Of a stretch of DNA of 34,860 nt, positions 24,660-31,638 are shown one piece after another. Positions within the stretch are counted from its first letter, which is position 1. Every line of letters starts with the position of its first letter. The position numbers and the translations under genes were made by a program. Location of the stretch: contig JALWYH010000128.1 of the NCBI GenBank assembly GCA_027078475.1, positions 1 to 34,860 on the forward strand. Reading direction: 5' to 3'. The notes under the pieces are model-generated. The model ran no database searches, was not told where the DNA came from, and saw only the letters and a program-made list of their open reading frames with translations. Origin of the DNA: Thermoproteota archaeon (GTDB lineage Archaea > Korarchaeota > Korarchaeia > Korarchaeales > Korarchaeaceae).

Positions 24660-24687
24660 TTGATTCCAAAAGGGAGGGGAGTTAGAT

Positions 24688-25722
24688 CTAGATTAGCTTC
24701 TTCGCCCTCATCAGTTCGGCAAGCAGGATCGCCTGGCCGGCGGCTCCCCTGATGGTGTTGTGCCCCACCACCGTGAGCAGGAGGGATCTCCTGTTGGACC
24801 CCCTCCTGATCCTCCCGACGACCACGCTCATCCCCCCCTCTTCATTCCGGTCGTACCTGGGTTGCGGCCTGTCTGGTTCAGTTCTCACGTGGATCGGTTG
24901 CTCTGGAGCCGTTGGTAGTTCGAGCTCCTGGGGCTCCGATCTGAATCCCTCCAAGAGGTTGGCCGCCTCCTCCGGATCCACTTCCTCCTCGAACTCGGCG
25001 TGGATCGCGACCGTGTGTCCATCCAAGACCGGGACCCTCACACAGGTCGCCTGCACCTCGAAATCGGCCATCCTGATCTCGCCTCTCTCGATAGCGCCCA
25101 AGATCTTCCTACTTTCATTCTGAACTTTCTCCTCCTCCCCGGGGATGAAGGGGATCACGTTGTCGATCGCGTCGTATGATGGGACCCCGGGATAGCCTGC
25201 CCCGGAGAGGGCCTGGTAGCTGGCCACGTTGAGCCTCTTAAGGGTGTAGGCCTCATGAAGCGGCTTCAGGGGGAGGGTCATCACGGTGGTCGTGCAGTTG
25301 GGATCCGTGGCGGCGGGTCCGATCCCCAGCTCCACCTGTCTCTCAATTAGGGAGAGGTGATCTGGGTTCACCTCCGGTATGACCAAGGGGACCAGTGGAT
25401 CCATCCTCAGGGCGCTGGCGTTGCTCACCAAGGGTATGCCCCTCTTCATGAGCTCCCTCTCGAATTCCCTCGCCTCCCTTGAGGGGAGGGCTGAGAAAAC
25501 CAGATCCACTCCCCTAAGGCTCTCAATCGAGTTCTCCGCTATCACCAAGTCCCTGAACTCCTCAGGTACTTCCCCCTCCAGGATCCACTTGAGGTCGCCG
25601 TACCTCCTGCCGACGCTCGTCTTGCCAGTTATCACCGTCAGGTCGAACCATGGGTGGCCGGACAGCATGCTGACGAACCGCTGCCCGACGGCCCCCGTAC
25701 CGCCCAGCAGGGCAACCTTCAT
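24688..25722 (-). CDS. asd: Aspartate-semialdehyde dehydrogenase
   Basis: A 344-residue NADP-dependent enzyme that reduces aspartyl phosphate to aspartate semialdehyde. The N-terminal Rossmann motif is LGGTGAVGQRFVSML, the catalytic Cys lies in ATDPNCTTTVM (about residue 142), and ALSGAGYPGVPSYDAIDNVIPF follows near 172. This is the archaeal/fungal-type Asd. It starts 4 nt after lysC, so the two consecutive enzymes are made together. The product serves threonine and methionine and, where the pathway exists, diaminopimelate lysine synthesis. Confidence 0.95.
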   Translation of the reverse strand: MKVALLGGTGAVGQRFVSMLSGHPWFDLTVITGKTSVGRRYGDLKWILEGEVPEEFRDLVIAENSIESLRGVDLVFSALPSREAREFERELMKRGIPLVSNASALRMDPLVPLVIPEVNPDHLSLIERQVELGIGPAATDPNCTTTVMTLPLKPLHEAYTLKRLNVASYQALSGAGYPGVPSYDAIDNVIPFIPGEEEKVQNESRKILGAIERGEIRMADFEVQATCVRVPVLDGHTVAIHAEFEEEVDPEEAANLLEGFRSEPQELELPTAPEQPIHVRTEPDRPQPRYDRNEEGGMSVVVGRIRRGSNRRSLLLTVVGHNTIRGAAGQAILLAELMRAKKLI

Positions 25723-25726
25723 GCTA

Positions 25727-26893
25727 TCACCCCAGAATGGCTCTCAACTCATCAGCGGCCCTCTCCCTGTCCTTCCAGTCAACGAACACGGCTATCCTAT
25801 TGTGAACCGTCTGGAGGCCAAGGATGTTTATCCCCATGGCGGCCAGAGGTTCCGCTATCTTGTGGATCACCCCAGGTATCTCCTCTATGGCCGCTCCCCA
25901 CAGCCTTATCATGGCCACCCCCTTCCTGACGGTGATGGCCTTGGCCTTCCCTCCCTCCACGAGGGAGTGGAGTTCCCTCACCGTCTCCTCGGCATCCCCG
26001 TCCACGTACATTATCACCGCCCTGTCGAGGGTGCTGACTGACAGCACTCCATCCCCGCCCCGGATGGGTGGAGGTCCGCCGTTGGTCAGTAGGGTGACCA
26101 TGCTAACCGGCCTTGCGTGGATATCCACGTGGAGGTCAGGGATGTGGCCGTGCACTATGGTCCCTCCCCTAGTGAACCTCCCCTCGTCCACGGACACGAC
26201 CCTCATCCTGACAGCCGGCGCCAGGTAGCGCAGGGCCTTGTGGTGGAGCACCCTAGCTCCCCCTAGGGACATCATCAGCGCGTCCTCAGCCTTAATCTCC
26301 CTTATCTGATGGGCACCCTCCACTAGCTTGGGATCCGCGGTCATTATCCCCTTGGAGTCCTTGACCAAGACCACCTCATCCGCGTTGAGACACCTTGCTA
26401 GGGTGACCGCCGTTGTGTCGCTGCCTCCCCTGCCCAAGGTGGTGATCCTCCCATCCCTCGTCTTCCCCAAGTATCCGCACACCACCGGGACTGTCTTGCC
26501 GAGTAAGGGCTCTATGTGAGAGATGGCAGCCCCGCACGTCTTTGGCAGGTCGGGGTCTGCATCTCCGAACTTTTCATTGGTGATGACGGGCCAGCGGGGG
26601 GACGAGGGATCTATGGCGACCGATGGCGCCCCCAGCGAGTTGAGGGCGGCAGCCATCAGCCTGGCCGACAGGACCTCCCCCATGCCAGCGATGGAGTCGA
26701 GCATCTCCTCGCTGGCACCCACCTCCCTGGCCATCTCAATGAGCTGGTCCGTGTGACCCTTCATGGCTGATACGACGAGCAGCACCTCGTGCCCGTCCTC
26801 GAACTCCCTCTTTGCTATCTCGGCCACCTTCCTGAAGTCACCCGGTCCCCTTAGGACAGAGCCCCCCAGCTTGACCACTACCCTCTTTCCCAC
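25727..26893 (-). CDS. lysC: Aspartate kinase
   Basis: A 388-residue kinase that phosphorylates aspartate, the first committed step of the aspartate family. The amino acid kinase domain has VVKLGGSVL near residue 6, TTLGRGGSDTTAV near 152 and VYTADP-like GIMTADPKLV near 180. A C-terminal regulatory part from about 300 contains two ACT-like segments (VLSVSTLDRAVIMYVDGDA and AMIRLWGAAIEEIPGVIHKIAEPLAAMGINILGLQT), suggesting feedback inhibition by an end-product amino acid. The start is GTG at 26893, overlapping the end of the small winged-helix gene by 16 nt. Confidence 0.94.
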   Translation of the reverse strand: MGKRVVVKLGGSVLRGPGDFRKVAEIAKREFEDGHEVLLVVSAMKGHTDQLIEMAREVGASEEMLDSIAGMGEVLSARLMAAALNSLGAPSVAIDPSSPRWPVITNEKFGDADPDLPKTCGAAISHIEPLLGKTVPVVCGYLGKTRDGRITTLGRGGSDTTAVTLARCLNADEVVLVKDSKGIMTADPKLVEGAHQIREIKAEDALMMSLGGARVLHHKALRYLAPAVRMRVVSVDEGRFTRGGTIVHGHIPDLHVDIHARPVSMVTLLTNGGPPPIRGGDGVLSVSTLDRAVIMYVDGDAEETVRELHSLVEGGKAKAITVRKGVAMIRLWGAAIEEIPGVIHKIAEPLAAMGINILGLQTVHNRIAVFVDWKDRERAADELRAILG

Positions 26894-27177
26894 CAGGCCA
26901 CCCCCTTGAGAGCTTCAGCTATCACCTCTCCGGCCGGCGTCAGTCTGATTGGCTCGCCGTTGCCGAACTCCACCAGCCTCAGCTTCCTGAGATCCCTGAG
27001 CGCGAACCAGAAGGAGGAAACGGGTATGCCGAACTCGTCTCTGGCAACCTTCGCCATGGAGCTTGCGGACATCTTGCCGTTGAACTGCAGCGTCAGGGTG
27101 AGGACCGCCTTCTGGCGGGAGGTCAACTTGTATAGTCCGAACAAAACCAAGGATTCCCTGAAGGAGGACTCATTCAT
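26878..27177 (-). CDS. Small winged-helix DNA-binding protein leading the lysC-asd operon
   Basis: A 99-residue protein. SRQKAVLTLTLQFNGKMSASSMAKVARDEFGIPVSSFWFALRDLRKLRLVEFGNGEPIRLTPAGEVIAEAL reads as one winged helix-turn-helix: HTH about residues 35-65, the wing at VEFGNGEPIRLT, and a last helix. I do not recognise a named family beyond PadR/MarR/ArsR-like. Its 3' end overlaps lysC, and a 17-bp tandem repeat lies directly before its ATG. An autoregulatory repressor of the aspartate pathway is therefore the likely role. It is not related to the Lrp-type LysM of Sulfolobus. The ATG at 27177 overlaps the stop of a possible 13-codon leader. Confidence 0.75.
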   Translation of the reverse strand: MNESSFRESLVLFGLYKLTSRQKAVLTLTLQFNGKMSASSMAKVARDEFGIPVSSFWFALRDLRKLRLVEFGNGEPIRLTPAGEVIAEALKGVAWWERG

Positions 27178-27217
27178 CGATATTGGCGGGACATCACCTG
27201 AAATTGGCGGGACATCA
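27178..27217 (-). CDS. Possible 13-codon leader peptide before the winged-helix gene
   Basis: On the minus strand an ATG near 27214 opens a short frame encoding MSRQFQVMSRQYR, ending in a TGA that overlaps the wHTH start codon as ATGA. Each copy of the tandem repeat supplies a GGTGATG, so the second copy also offers an in-frame start (MSRQYR). No Thr, Lys or Asp codons are enriched, so classic attenuation is unlikely. It may only couple translation, or may be chance. Confidence 0.25.
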
Positions 27218-27219
27218 CC
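27182..27219. repeat. Two copies of a 17-bp direct repeat, 21-bp period
   Basis: ATTGGCGGGACATCACC occurs at 27182-27198 and exactly again at 27203-27219. The 21-bp period equals two DNA helix turns, placing both copies on one face. It lies between the promoter and the start codon of the winged-helix gene. Confidence 0.85.
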
Positions 27220-27237
27220 CTCAACCTCCCGTTGAGG
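27219..27237 (-). promoter_or_regulatory. Perfect 7-bp hairpin in the leader of the wHTH-lysC-asd operon
   Basis: CCTCAAC and GTTGAGG flank a 5-nt loop that reads GGGAG on the minus strand. It sits at the predicted 5' end of the transcript, directly upstream of the 17-bp repeats. Confidence 0.5.
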
Positions 27238-27251
27238 GGGGCTGGGAGCCT

Positions 27252-27267
27252 TCCTTTTAAAAAGTTA
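27252..27267 (-). promoter_or_regulatory. TATA-like promoter of the wHTH-lysC-asd operon
   Basis: The minus strand reads AACTTTTTAAAAGGAA. Transcription would begin near 27230, giving a leader of about 55 nt that holds the hairpin and the tandem repeats. It is very similar to the carAB promoter box. Confidence 0.55.
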
Positions 27268-27278
27268 ACTGGCCCTAG

Positions 27279-27302
27279 CGGTTCCGACGGGGCCGCGAAC
27301 CG
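27279..27302. repeat. 6-bp inverted repeat in the divergent promoter region
   Basis: CGGTTC and GAACCG are separated by 12 bp, between the two divergent promoters. The arm spacing fits a dimeric operator; no regulator is assigned. Confidence 0.35.
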
Positions 27303-27351
27303 TGTTAAAATAATTTCCCTTCCGGGTCGAGTCCCCGCTACCTATAGAAAC

Positions 27352-27360
27352 ATTTATATC
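27352..27360 (+). promoter_or_regulatory. TATA-like promoter of the Yip1-DUF4097-regulator operon
   Basis: ATTTATATC about 44 nt before ATG 27400. The resulting leader of about 18 nt ends in the Shine-Dalgarno-like GGTGAGAGG right before the start. Confidence 0.55.
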
Positions 27361-27399
27361 TTAACTAAAGTAAGTAAGTTTAGAAAGTTAGGTGAGAGG

Positions 27400-28062
27400 A
27401 TGAGCGAACTGGAGGATGTCTTGTACAGGTTGGGAAAGGTGTTGCTCGCTCCGAGAGAGGCGTTCGACACCCACATAGCAGAGAGGTACTCGTCGTACCT
27501 CCCGCTCGCCCTTTACGTGGGAGTGAACTTCTCCCTCTCAGCCCTGGCGGTGAAGGGGTTGCTGAGCCTCATAGGCCAGGTGCCCCTCTACAACCTCGGC
27601 TGGCTCCTCGAGCTGGTGGCCAACCTTGCTGGCGTGCTGGGAGTTGCCAGCGGCTTGGTGGACCTGCTGATGCACTCGTCCCTCATACACATAACTGCCA
27701 GGCTCATGGGATACGATGAGGGCAGATGGGACGATCTCGTGGGACTGGTGGCTTTCTCCAGTGCCCCGCTGGTCTTCCCGACGGCCCTCGCCGCGGTGGG
27801 ATACCTGGTCTCCCACGTCCTCCTGCTGGTGTCACTGGTGCTCGTGATTCCCTTCGCCCTCTGGTCCCTCTACCTCATGGTGGTGGCCACCTCGGTCAAT
27901 TACGGGATGACGACCGGCAGCGCCATCGTTGCTTCGGTGGTTGGGCCCCTCGTCGCCATGCTCGTGGCGGTCCTGCTGACCGCAAAGCTCGGTCCCGTTG
28001 GCCTGCTGATCACCATAGTGGGCATAGCCGTGGTCTATCTGGAGGGCAGGAGCAGGAGGTGA
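27400..28062 (+). CDS. Yip1-domain membrane protein
   Basis: A 220-residue protein starting at ATG 27400 behind GGTGAGAGG. The cytoplasmic N-terminus (LEDVLYRLGKVLLAPREAFD) has the PREAF-type motif seen before the first helix of Yip1-family proteins. Five or so hydrophobic helices follow: about residues 33-60, 70-95, 118-140, 143-165 and 172-215. Prokaryotic Yip1 proteins have no settled function and are often tied to membrane or envelope processes. Its stop is followed at once by the next gene's start, so the two are translated together. Confidence 0.75.
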   Translation: MSELEDVLYRLGKVLLAPREAFDTHIAERYSSYLPLALYVGVNFSLSALAVKGLLSLIGQVPLYNLGWLLELVANLAGVLGVASGLVDLLMHSSLIHITARLMGYDEGRWDDLVGLVAFSSAPLVFPTALAAVGYLVSHVLLLVSLVLVIPFALWSLYLMVVATSVNYGMTTGSAIVASVVGPLVAMLVAVLLTAKLGPVGLLITIVGIAVVYLEGRSRR

Positions 28063-28743
28063 GTGACGATGGGAAATGAGGAGAAGGTGGGCGCCCTGAT
28101 CCTAGTGCTCCTCCTCTTCTCCATGGCCGTGTCGCTGATCCCGGTCAGGCTAAAGTACAAGTACGGTGCCGGGATCGTCGAGCTCCCCCTGCCCTGGACG
28201 GCTGAGAGGAGGAGCTTCTCCGGCACCCTTCCCTACTCGTCCGTTACCCTGATGGTGGATGTTGGCCGGGTCGATGTCACGGAGGATCCCTCGGTCAGTG
28301 AACCCGCGATCCTCCTGAAGGGGGCCACACCGGCGATAGAGGACTCCGTCGGGAGGCTTGTGGCCGGCACGGCAGTGCTCAACCTTCCGAGAGGATGGAA
28401 CGGGACCCTGAGGGTGAACGTGGGGTTCGGCGGTGTGATGCTCAGGGAGGCTCACGTGAAGTCCCTTGAAATCGATGTGGGAATGGGAAGCGTGGAGGGA
28501 ACAGTCACCGTGGATGGGAAGGCTCGCATCAAGACGGACAAAGGGAACGTGAGACTCGTCATCAAGGTCCCGAAGGATGCCAGGGTTCACGTGAAGGTCA
28601 GGTCGCTGGAGGGATCGGTACACTACGACGGCCAGAGGCTGGAGGGTGGCTCCATAGAGAGGACCCTCGGACAGGGTGAGAGGGTAGTCGATGTGGAGGT
28701 GAACTCCTACAGCGTCCAGCTAGATATCACGACTCAAGGGTGA
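28063..28743 (+). CDS. Membrane-anchored DUF4097-like (beta-strand repeat) surface protein
   Basis: A 226-residue (or 224) protein with one N-terminal helix (about residues 10-27) and a long outside domain rich in alternating beta strands with small turns: VTLMVDVGRVDV, LRVNVGFGGVML, LEIDVGMGSVEGTV, ARIKTDKGNVRLVI, VHVKVRSLEGSVHY. The regular G-V/S-V pattern, about every 20 residues, resembles the DUF4097/putative adhesin beta-solenoid fold. No catalytic residues are visible. The start is GTG 28063, touching the preceding stop, or ATG 28069. It sits between a Yip1 protein and a regulator, similar to bacterial sets where DUF4097 proteins travel with a membrane protein and a PadR regulator. Confidence 0.65.
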   Translation: MTMGNEEKVGALILVLLLFSMAVSLIPVRLKYKYGAGIVELPLPWTAERRSFSGTLPYSSVTLMVDVGRVDVTEDPSVSEPAILLKGATPAIEDSVGRLVAGTAVLNLPRGWNGTLRVNVGFGGVMLREAHVKSLEIDVGMGSVEGTVTVDGKARIKTDKGNVRLVIKVPKDARVHVKVRSLEGSVHYDGQRLEGGSIERTLGQGERVVDVEVNSYSVQLDITTQG

Positions 28744-28761
28744 GTTGAGGGGGGACCTCCC

Positions 28762-29394
28762 TTGTACGTCAGATCTAGGATATACAGGGCCAAGAAGATA
28801 CTGGACGCCCTGAGCAGCGACAGCAAGCTGAGGATCCTGAGGCGGCTCCTCAGGAGCCCCGCCTCCGCCACCGACCTGGCCAACGAGTTCGGGCTCACCC
28901 TCCCGGCCATAACCTCACACCTGAAGGACCTTGAGGAGGCCGGCCTGATCAGGATAATAGAGAAGAGGAGAGGCAGGGGAAGGCCTGCCAAGCTCTACGC
29001 CCTCACCAGGAGGAGAATAAACCTTGAGATAGATCTGGAGGTGCTGCTGGAGCTCCCGGATGAGGATAGCCTGGACGAGCTGGTGAGGGAGTATATCAGG
29101 AAGAAGATGGAGGGGGGTGGGTTGAGGAAGGTGACCGTGAGGGACGTCATGGAGACCCTCGGGGTGAGCAGGGCGGTGGCCGCTGTGGTGGCGGAGAGGC
29201 TTTCAGCCGACCCTCACCCGTTGATAGAGGCGGTGGCCGACAGGATAATGGAGCACCTCAACGGGGAGAAGACGACAGTGGATCTCACAAAGGAGCTGAA
29301 TATAGACAGGTGGTGGGTCTCCAAGGCGGTGGAGCTGCTGAGCGACGAGGGACTCGTGGAGGTGAGGGCCGGGAGGGTCAGGAAGCTGGCCTGA
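28762..29394 (+). CDS. ArsR-like transcriptional regulator with up to three HTH segments
   Basis: A 210-residue protein that starts with TTG at 28762 behind GAGGGGGGA. The N-terminal winged helix (DALSSDSKLRILRRLLRSPASATDLANEFGLTLPAITSHLKDLEEAGLI, then the basic wing RRGRGRPAKLYALT) is clearly ArsR/DUF7343-like. Two further HTH-like segments follow, VRDVMETLGVSRAVAAVVAERL (about residues 125-150) and TVDLTKELNIDRWWVSKAVELLSDEGLV (about 172-200), so it may be a double or triple winged-helix protein. As last gene of a three-gene operon it probably regulates that operon. The ligand or signal is unknown. Confidence 0.8.
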   Translation: MYVRSRIYRAKKILDALSSDSKLRILRRLLRSPASATDLANEFGLTLPAITSHLKDLEEAGLIRIIEKRRGRGRPAKLYALTRRRINLEIDLEVLLELPDEDSLDELVREYIRKKMEGGGLRKVTVRDVMETLGVSRAVAAVVAERLSADPHPLIEAVADRIMEHLNGEKTTVDLTKELNIDRWWVSKAVELLSDEGLVEVRAGRVRKLA

Positions 29395-29398
29395 TCCA

Positions 29399-29445
29399 CC
29401 TACCTACCTGCCCGCCCCCTTCCTCTCCCTTTCATTTCTCCTCAA
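29399..29445 (+). terminator. Pyrimidine-rich 3' end of the Yip1-DUF4097-regulator operon
   Basis: Right after the regulator stop, a C/T-rich tract (CCTACCTACCTGCC, CCCCCTTCCTCTCCCTTTCA) runs for about 45 nt without a hairpin. Confidence 0.4.
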
Positions 29446-29492
29446 CGCAATCCCGTGCCTCCCGGTCCGCGTCGCGCGTGCTGTCACCTTCA

Positions 29493-29506
29493 AAAGCTTA
29501 AATTGA
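29493..29506 (+). promoter_or_regulatory. TATA-like promoter of the DedA gene
   Basis: AAAGCTTAAATTGA, centred about 26 nt before ATG 29527, which supports that start over an upstream in-frame ATG at 29455. Confidence 0.55.
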
Positions 29507-29526
29507 GAGCGGGGAAGGGACGGGAA

Positions 29527-30183
29527 ATGTCCCTGACCCAGGTTCTGATAGAGGCGGTGAGCTCCTGGATAAGGGAGCTGGGCTGGCTGGGGGTGTTCGG
29601 CGGTGTGATGGTGGAGACCGCCATCACGATAATACCCTCGCCTCTTGTGCCCATGGCCGCGGGCTTCTCCCTCATCCCCCCCGACTCTCCCCCGGCCGAG
29701 GTGCTCTACGTGGCTGCCGTCACCATAGGGCTGGTGGGGAGCGTGGCCGCCACCCTGGGCTCCCTCGCCCACTACGCGATCGGCTACTACGGGGGCAAGC
29801 CCCTCGTGGAGAGGCTGGGCGGGTACCTGGGCATAAGCTGGGATGAGATAGAGGCCTTCTCCAGGAGGATCAGGGGGGATAGGGAGTGGATTGGCCTCTT
29901 CCTGTCCAGGGCCCTCCCGATCATCCCCCTCTCCCCCATATCGGTGGGGGCGGGGGTGGTGAGGATGGATCCCTACCGCTTCACCGTCTTCACCCTGCTG
30001 GGTGCCTTTCCCCGCTACCTCGTCTTGGGGATAGCGGGCTACCTGGTCGGGGTGGCGTACGAGGAGCTGGTGTCCGCGCTCGATGCCGCCGAGACCGCGG
30101 TGGCCATCATAATGGTGGCCGGGGTGGCCGCCTACATCCTAGCGAGGAGGTGGACCCGTAAAGGGGATAAAGAATCGGGTTGA
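29527..30183 (+). CDS. DedA/VTT-family membrane protein
   Basis: A 218-residue protein of the DedA (SNARE-associated/VTT) family, implicated in lipid flipping and membrane potential in other organisms. The typical re-entrant loop region is present: VETAITIIPSPLVPMAAGF near residue 28 (E.....P.P), SLAHYAIGYYGGKPLVERLGGYLG near 80, and FLSRALPIIPLSPISVGAGVVRMD near 120 (the R..P..P....AG signature). ATG 29527 is chosen over 29455 because the TATA box falls 26 nt before it. The next gene begins 11 nt after the stop. Confidence 0.85.
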   Translation: MSLTQVLIEAVSSWIRELGWLGVFGGVMVETAITIIPSPLVPMAAGFSLIPPDSPPAEVLYVAAVTIGLVGSVAATLGSLAHYAIGYYGGKPLVERLGGYLGISWDEIEAFSRRIRGDREWIGLFLSRALPIIPLSPISVGAGVVRMDPYRFTVFTLLGAFPRYLVLGIAGYLVGVAYEELVSALDAAETAVAIIMVAGVAAYILARRWTRKGDKESG

Positions 30184-30193
30184 GTCTAGGGAG

Positions 30194-31096
30194 ATGACAT
30201 ACCTCGGGATCGTCGAGCTCACGGACAGGGCGGGCAGGCCCGTTAGAGTGGAGATAAGACCGGTGATGAGACCCGAGGAATTCAGGCAGCTGGTGGACGT
30301 GCAGGCGTCGGCCTGGAGGATGGGCAGGGACAGGACGGAGGCGACCCCGTCGCACGTGCTGAAGGCGGCGGCGGACAACGCCGGCGTGGTGGTGGCCGCA
30401 TTCGAGCTGGAGACCGGGAGGGCGGTCGGGTTCGCCTGGGGATTCCTGGCCAGGGATCGGCACGGCCTCTACCACTACTCCCATCAGAGCGCCGTCATCG
30501 AGGAGATGAAGTACTCGGGCCTGGGATTCAGGATAAAGCAGGCCCAGAGGGAGCTGGCCCTTCAGCAGGGACTGGACAGGGCGAAGTGGACGTTCGATCC
30601 CCTGCAGGGGCTCAACACCAGGTTCAACCTTGGCAAGCTTGGGGTCGTGAGCTGGGAGTACGTGGTGAACTACTACGGTGAGATAAACGATGAGATAAAC
30701 AGGGGTCTCAGGACCGACAGGCTCAAGGCTTGGTGGTTCCTCGACAGCGAGAGGGTCAGGAGGAAGGCCAGGGGAGAGCTGAGGTCTCCCTCCCTGGGGG
30801 AGGCGCTGGAGGCGGGAGCGGAGGAGGTGATCGAGCTCGAATCTGGGATTCCTATCGGATTCAGAAAGGTTGAGAGCGAATTAGTGCTGATAGAGGTGCC
30901 TTACAGCGTTTCCGATGCCAGGGAGAGGGGAACGGTGGGTCAGTGGAGGGAGCACACCGCTGGAGCCATGCTATACTACATGGACAGGGGATACATCGAC
31001 TTCGAGGCCGTCTACGACAGGGAAAGCAAGAGGGTATTTCATCTCCTGTGGAAGAGGCCCCTGAAGGACATACTCGGCGGAGAGGTTCCCTGGTAA
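30194..31096 (+). CDS. GNAT-superfamily acetyltransferase (COG3375-like)
   Basis: A 300-residue protein. The N-terminal half (VEIRPVMRPEEFRQLVDVQASAW, VVAAFELETGRAVGFAWGF, and YHYSHQSAVIEEMKYSGLGFRIKQAQRELALQQGLDRAKWTFDPL) follows the GNAT order of strand, helix and acetyl-CoA-binding loop; GLGFRIK replaces the usual Q/RxxGxG/A. LNTRFNLGKLGVVS resembles the 'N..FN..KLG' region of COG3375 proteins. The C-terminal 110 residues are an extra domain of unknown role. The acceptor substrate is unknown. It is probably co-transcribed with the DedA gene. Confidence 0.8.
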   Translation: MTYLGIVELTDRAGRPVRVEIRPVMRPEEFRQLVDVQASAWRMGRDRTEATPSHVLKAAADNAGVVVAAFELETGRAVGFAWGFLARDRHGLYHYSHQSAVIEEMKYSGLGFRIKQAQRELALQQGLDRAKWTFDPLQGLNTRFNLGKLGVVSWEYVVNYYGEINDEINRGLRTDRLKAWWFLDSERVRRKARGELRSPSLGEALEAGAEEVIELESGIPIGFRKVESELVLIEVPYSVSDARERGTVGQWREHTAGAMLYYMDRGYIDFEAVYDRESKRVFHLLWKRPLKDILGGEVPW

Positions 31097-31113
31097 AGTG
31101 TCTGCACTATTGC

Positions 31114-31139
31114 GGGGTTCCCCTCATTAGTCTGTTTTT
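31114..31139 (+). terminator. Terminator-like G/C stem and T-run after the acetyltransferase
   Basis: GGGGTTCCCC is followed 10 nt later by TTTTT, about 20-45 nt after the stop. It stands between two convergent transcripts. Confidence 0.4.
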
Positions 31140-31215
31140 CAGGGGGATCAGGACGTTTTAATCCGCTCTCCCTCCTCAGAAGATGACGGGAAAGTTATCC
31201 AAACTGGAGGAGATT

Positions 31216-31638
31216 CTACCTGGGCCCGGCGATATTCTTCAGGATCCTCTTCCTCCTCTCCACCGCCCTAATCTTCTCTTCCACGGTCATGGGCTCCATC
31301 CTCCTTCTAACGTCCTCCCATACCTTCCTCCACCTGTAGAAGTACTCTGAAATATCGGGCTCGCTTCCAAAGAGGACCACGTACCTGCTGATCACCGAGG
31401 CCTTGACCCTTATCGGTAGCAGCTCGAACACCCTCACATCGTATATCGGCGAGGGTACCTTCCCCCAGATATCGAGCTGGATCCTGAAGTTCCTATTCTT
31501 GTCCCTCTCCCGGGTGATAACTGACACATCTATGTCAGACCCCCTCGTGTACTCTCCCGTAACGTAGGAGCCGTATAGGACCACCTCGTACGCCGAGAGG
31601 AACTTCAGATCCCTTCTAATCCGATCCAGCGATCTCAT
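31216..31638 (-). CDS. mntA: MNT-type minimal nucleotidyltransferase (antitoxin of a HEPN/MNT pair)
   Basis: A 140-residue protein with the DNA polymerase beta-like core LYGSYVTGEYTRGSDIDVSV (about residues 22-41), containing GSxxxGxxxxxSDxD with both metal-binding Asp. In characterised HepT-MntA pairs the nucleotidyltransferase adds AMP groups to the HEPN toxin and neutralises it. An extended C-terminal half (about 60-140) has an aromatic segment, EYFYRWRKVWEDVRRRM. The ATG overlaps the end of the broken hepT frame. The gene looks intact, and both genes are AT-richer than the surroundings, suggesting acquisition. Confidence 0.82.
   Translation of the reverse strand: MRSLDRIRRDLKFLSAYEVVLYGSYVTGEYTRGSDIDVSVITRERDKNRNFRIQLDIWGKVPSPIYDVRVFELLPIRVKASVISRYVVLFGSEPDISEYFYRWRKVWEDVRRRMEPMTVEEKIRAVERRKRILKNIAGPR

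Noticed and set aside
27182-27219. CRISPR array
   Set aside because: Only two 17-bp copies with a 4-bp gap; no spacers and no cas genes.
27324-27336. tRNA T-arm-like GGGTCGAGTCCCC before the Yip1 gene
   Set aside because: The T-loop lacks the TTC start, and there is no acceptor, D-arm or anticodon arm upstream.
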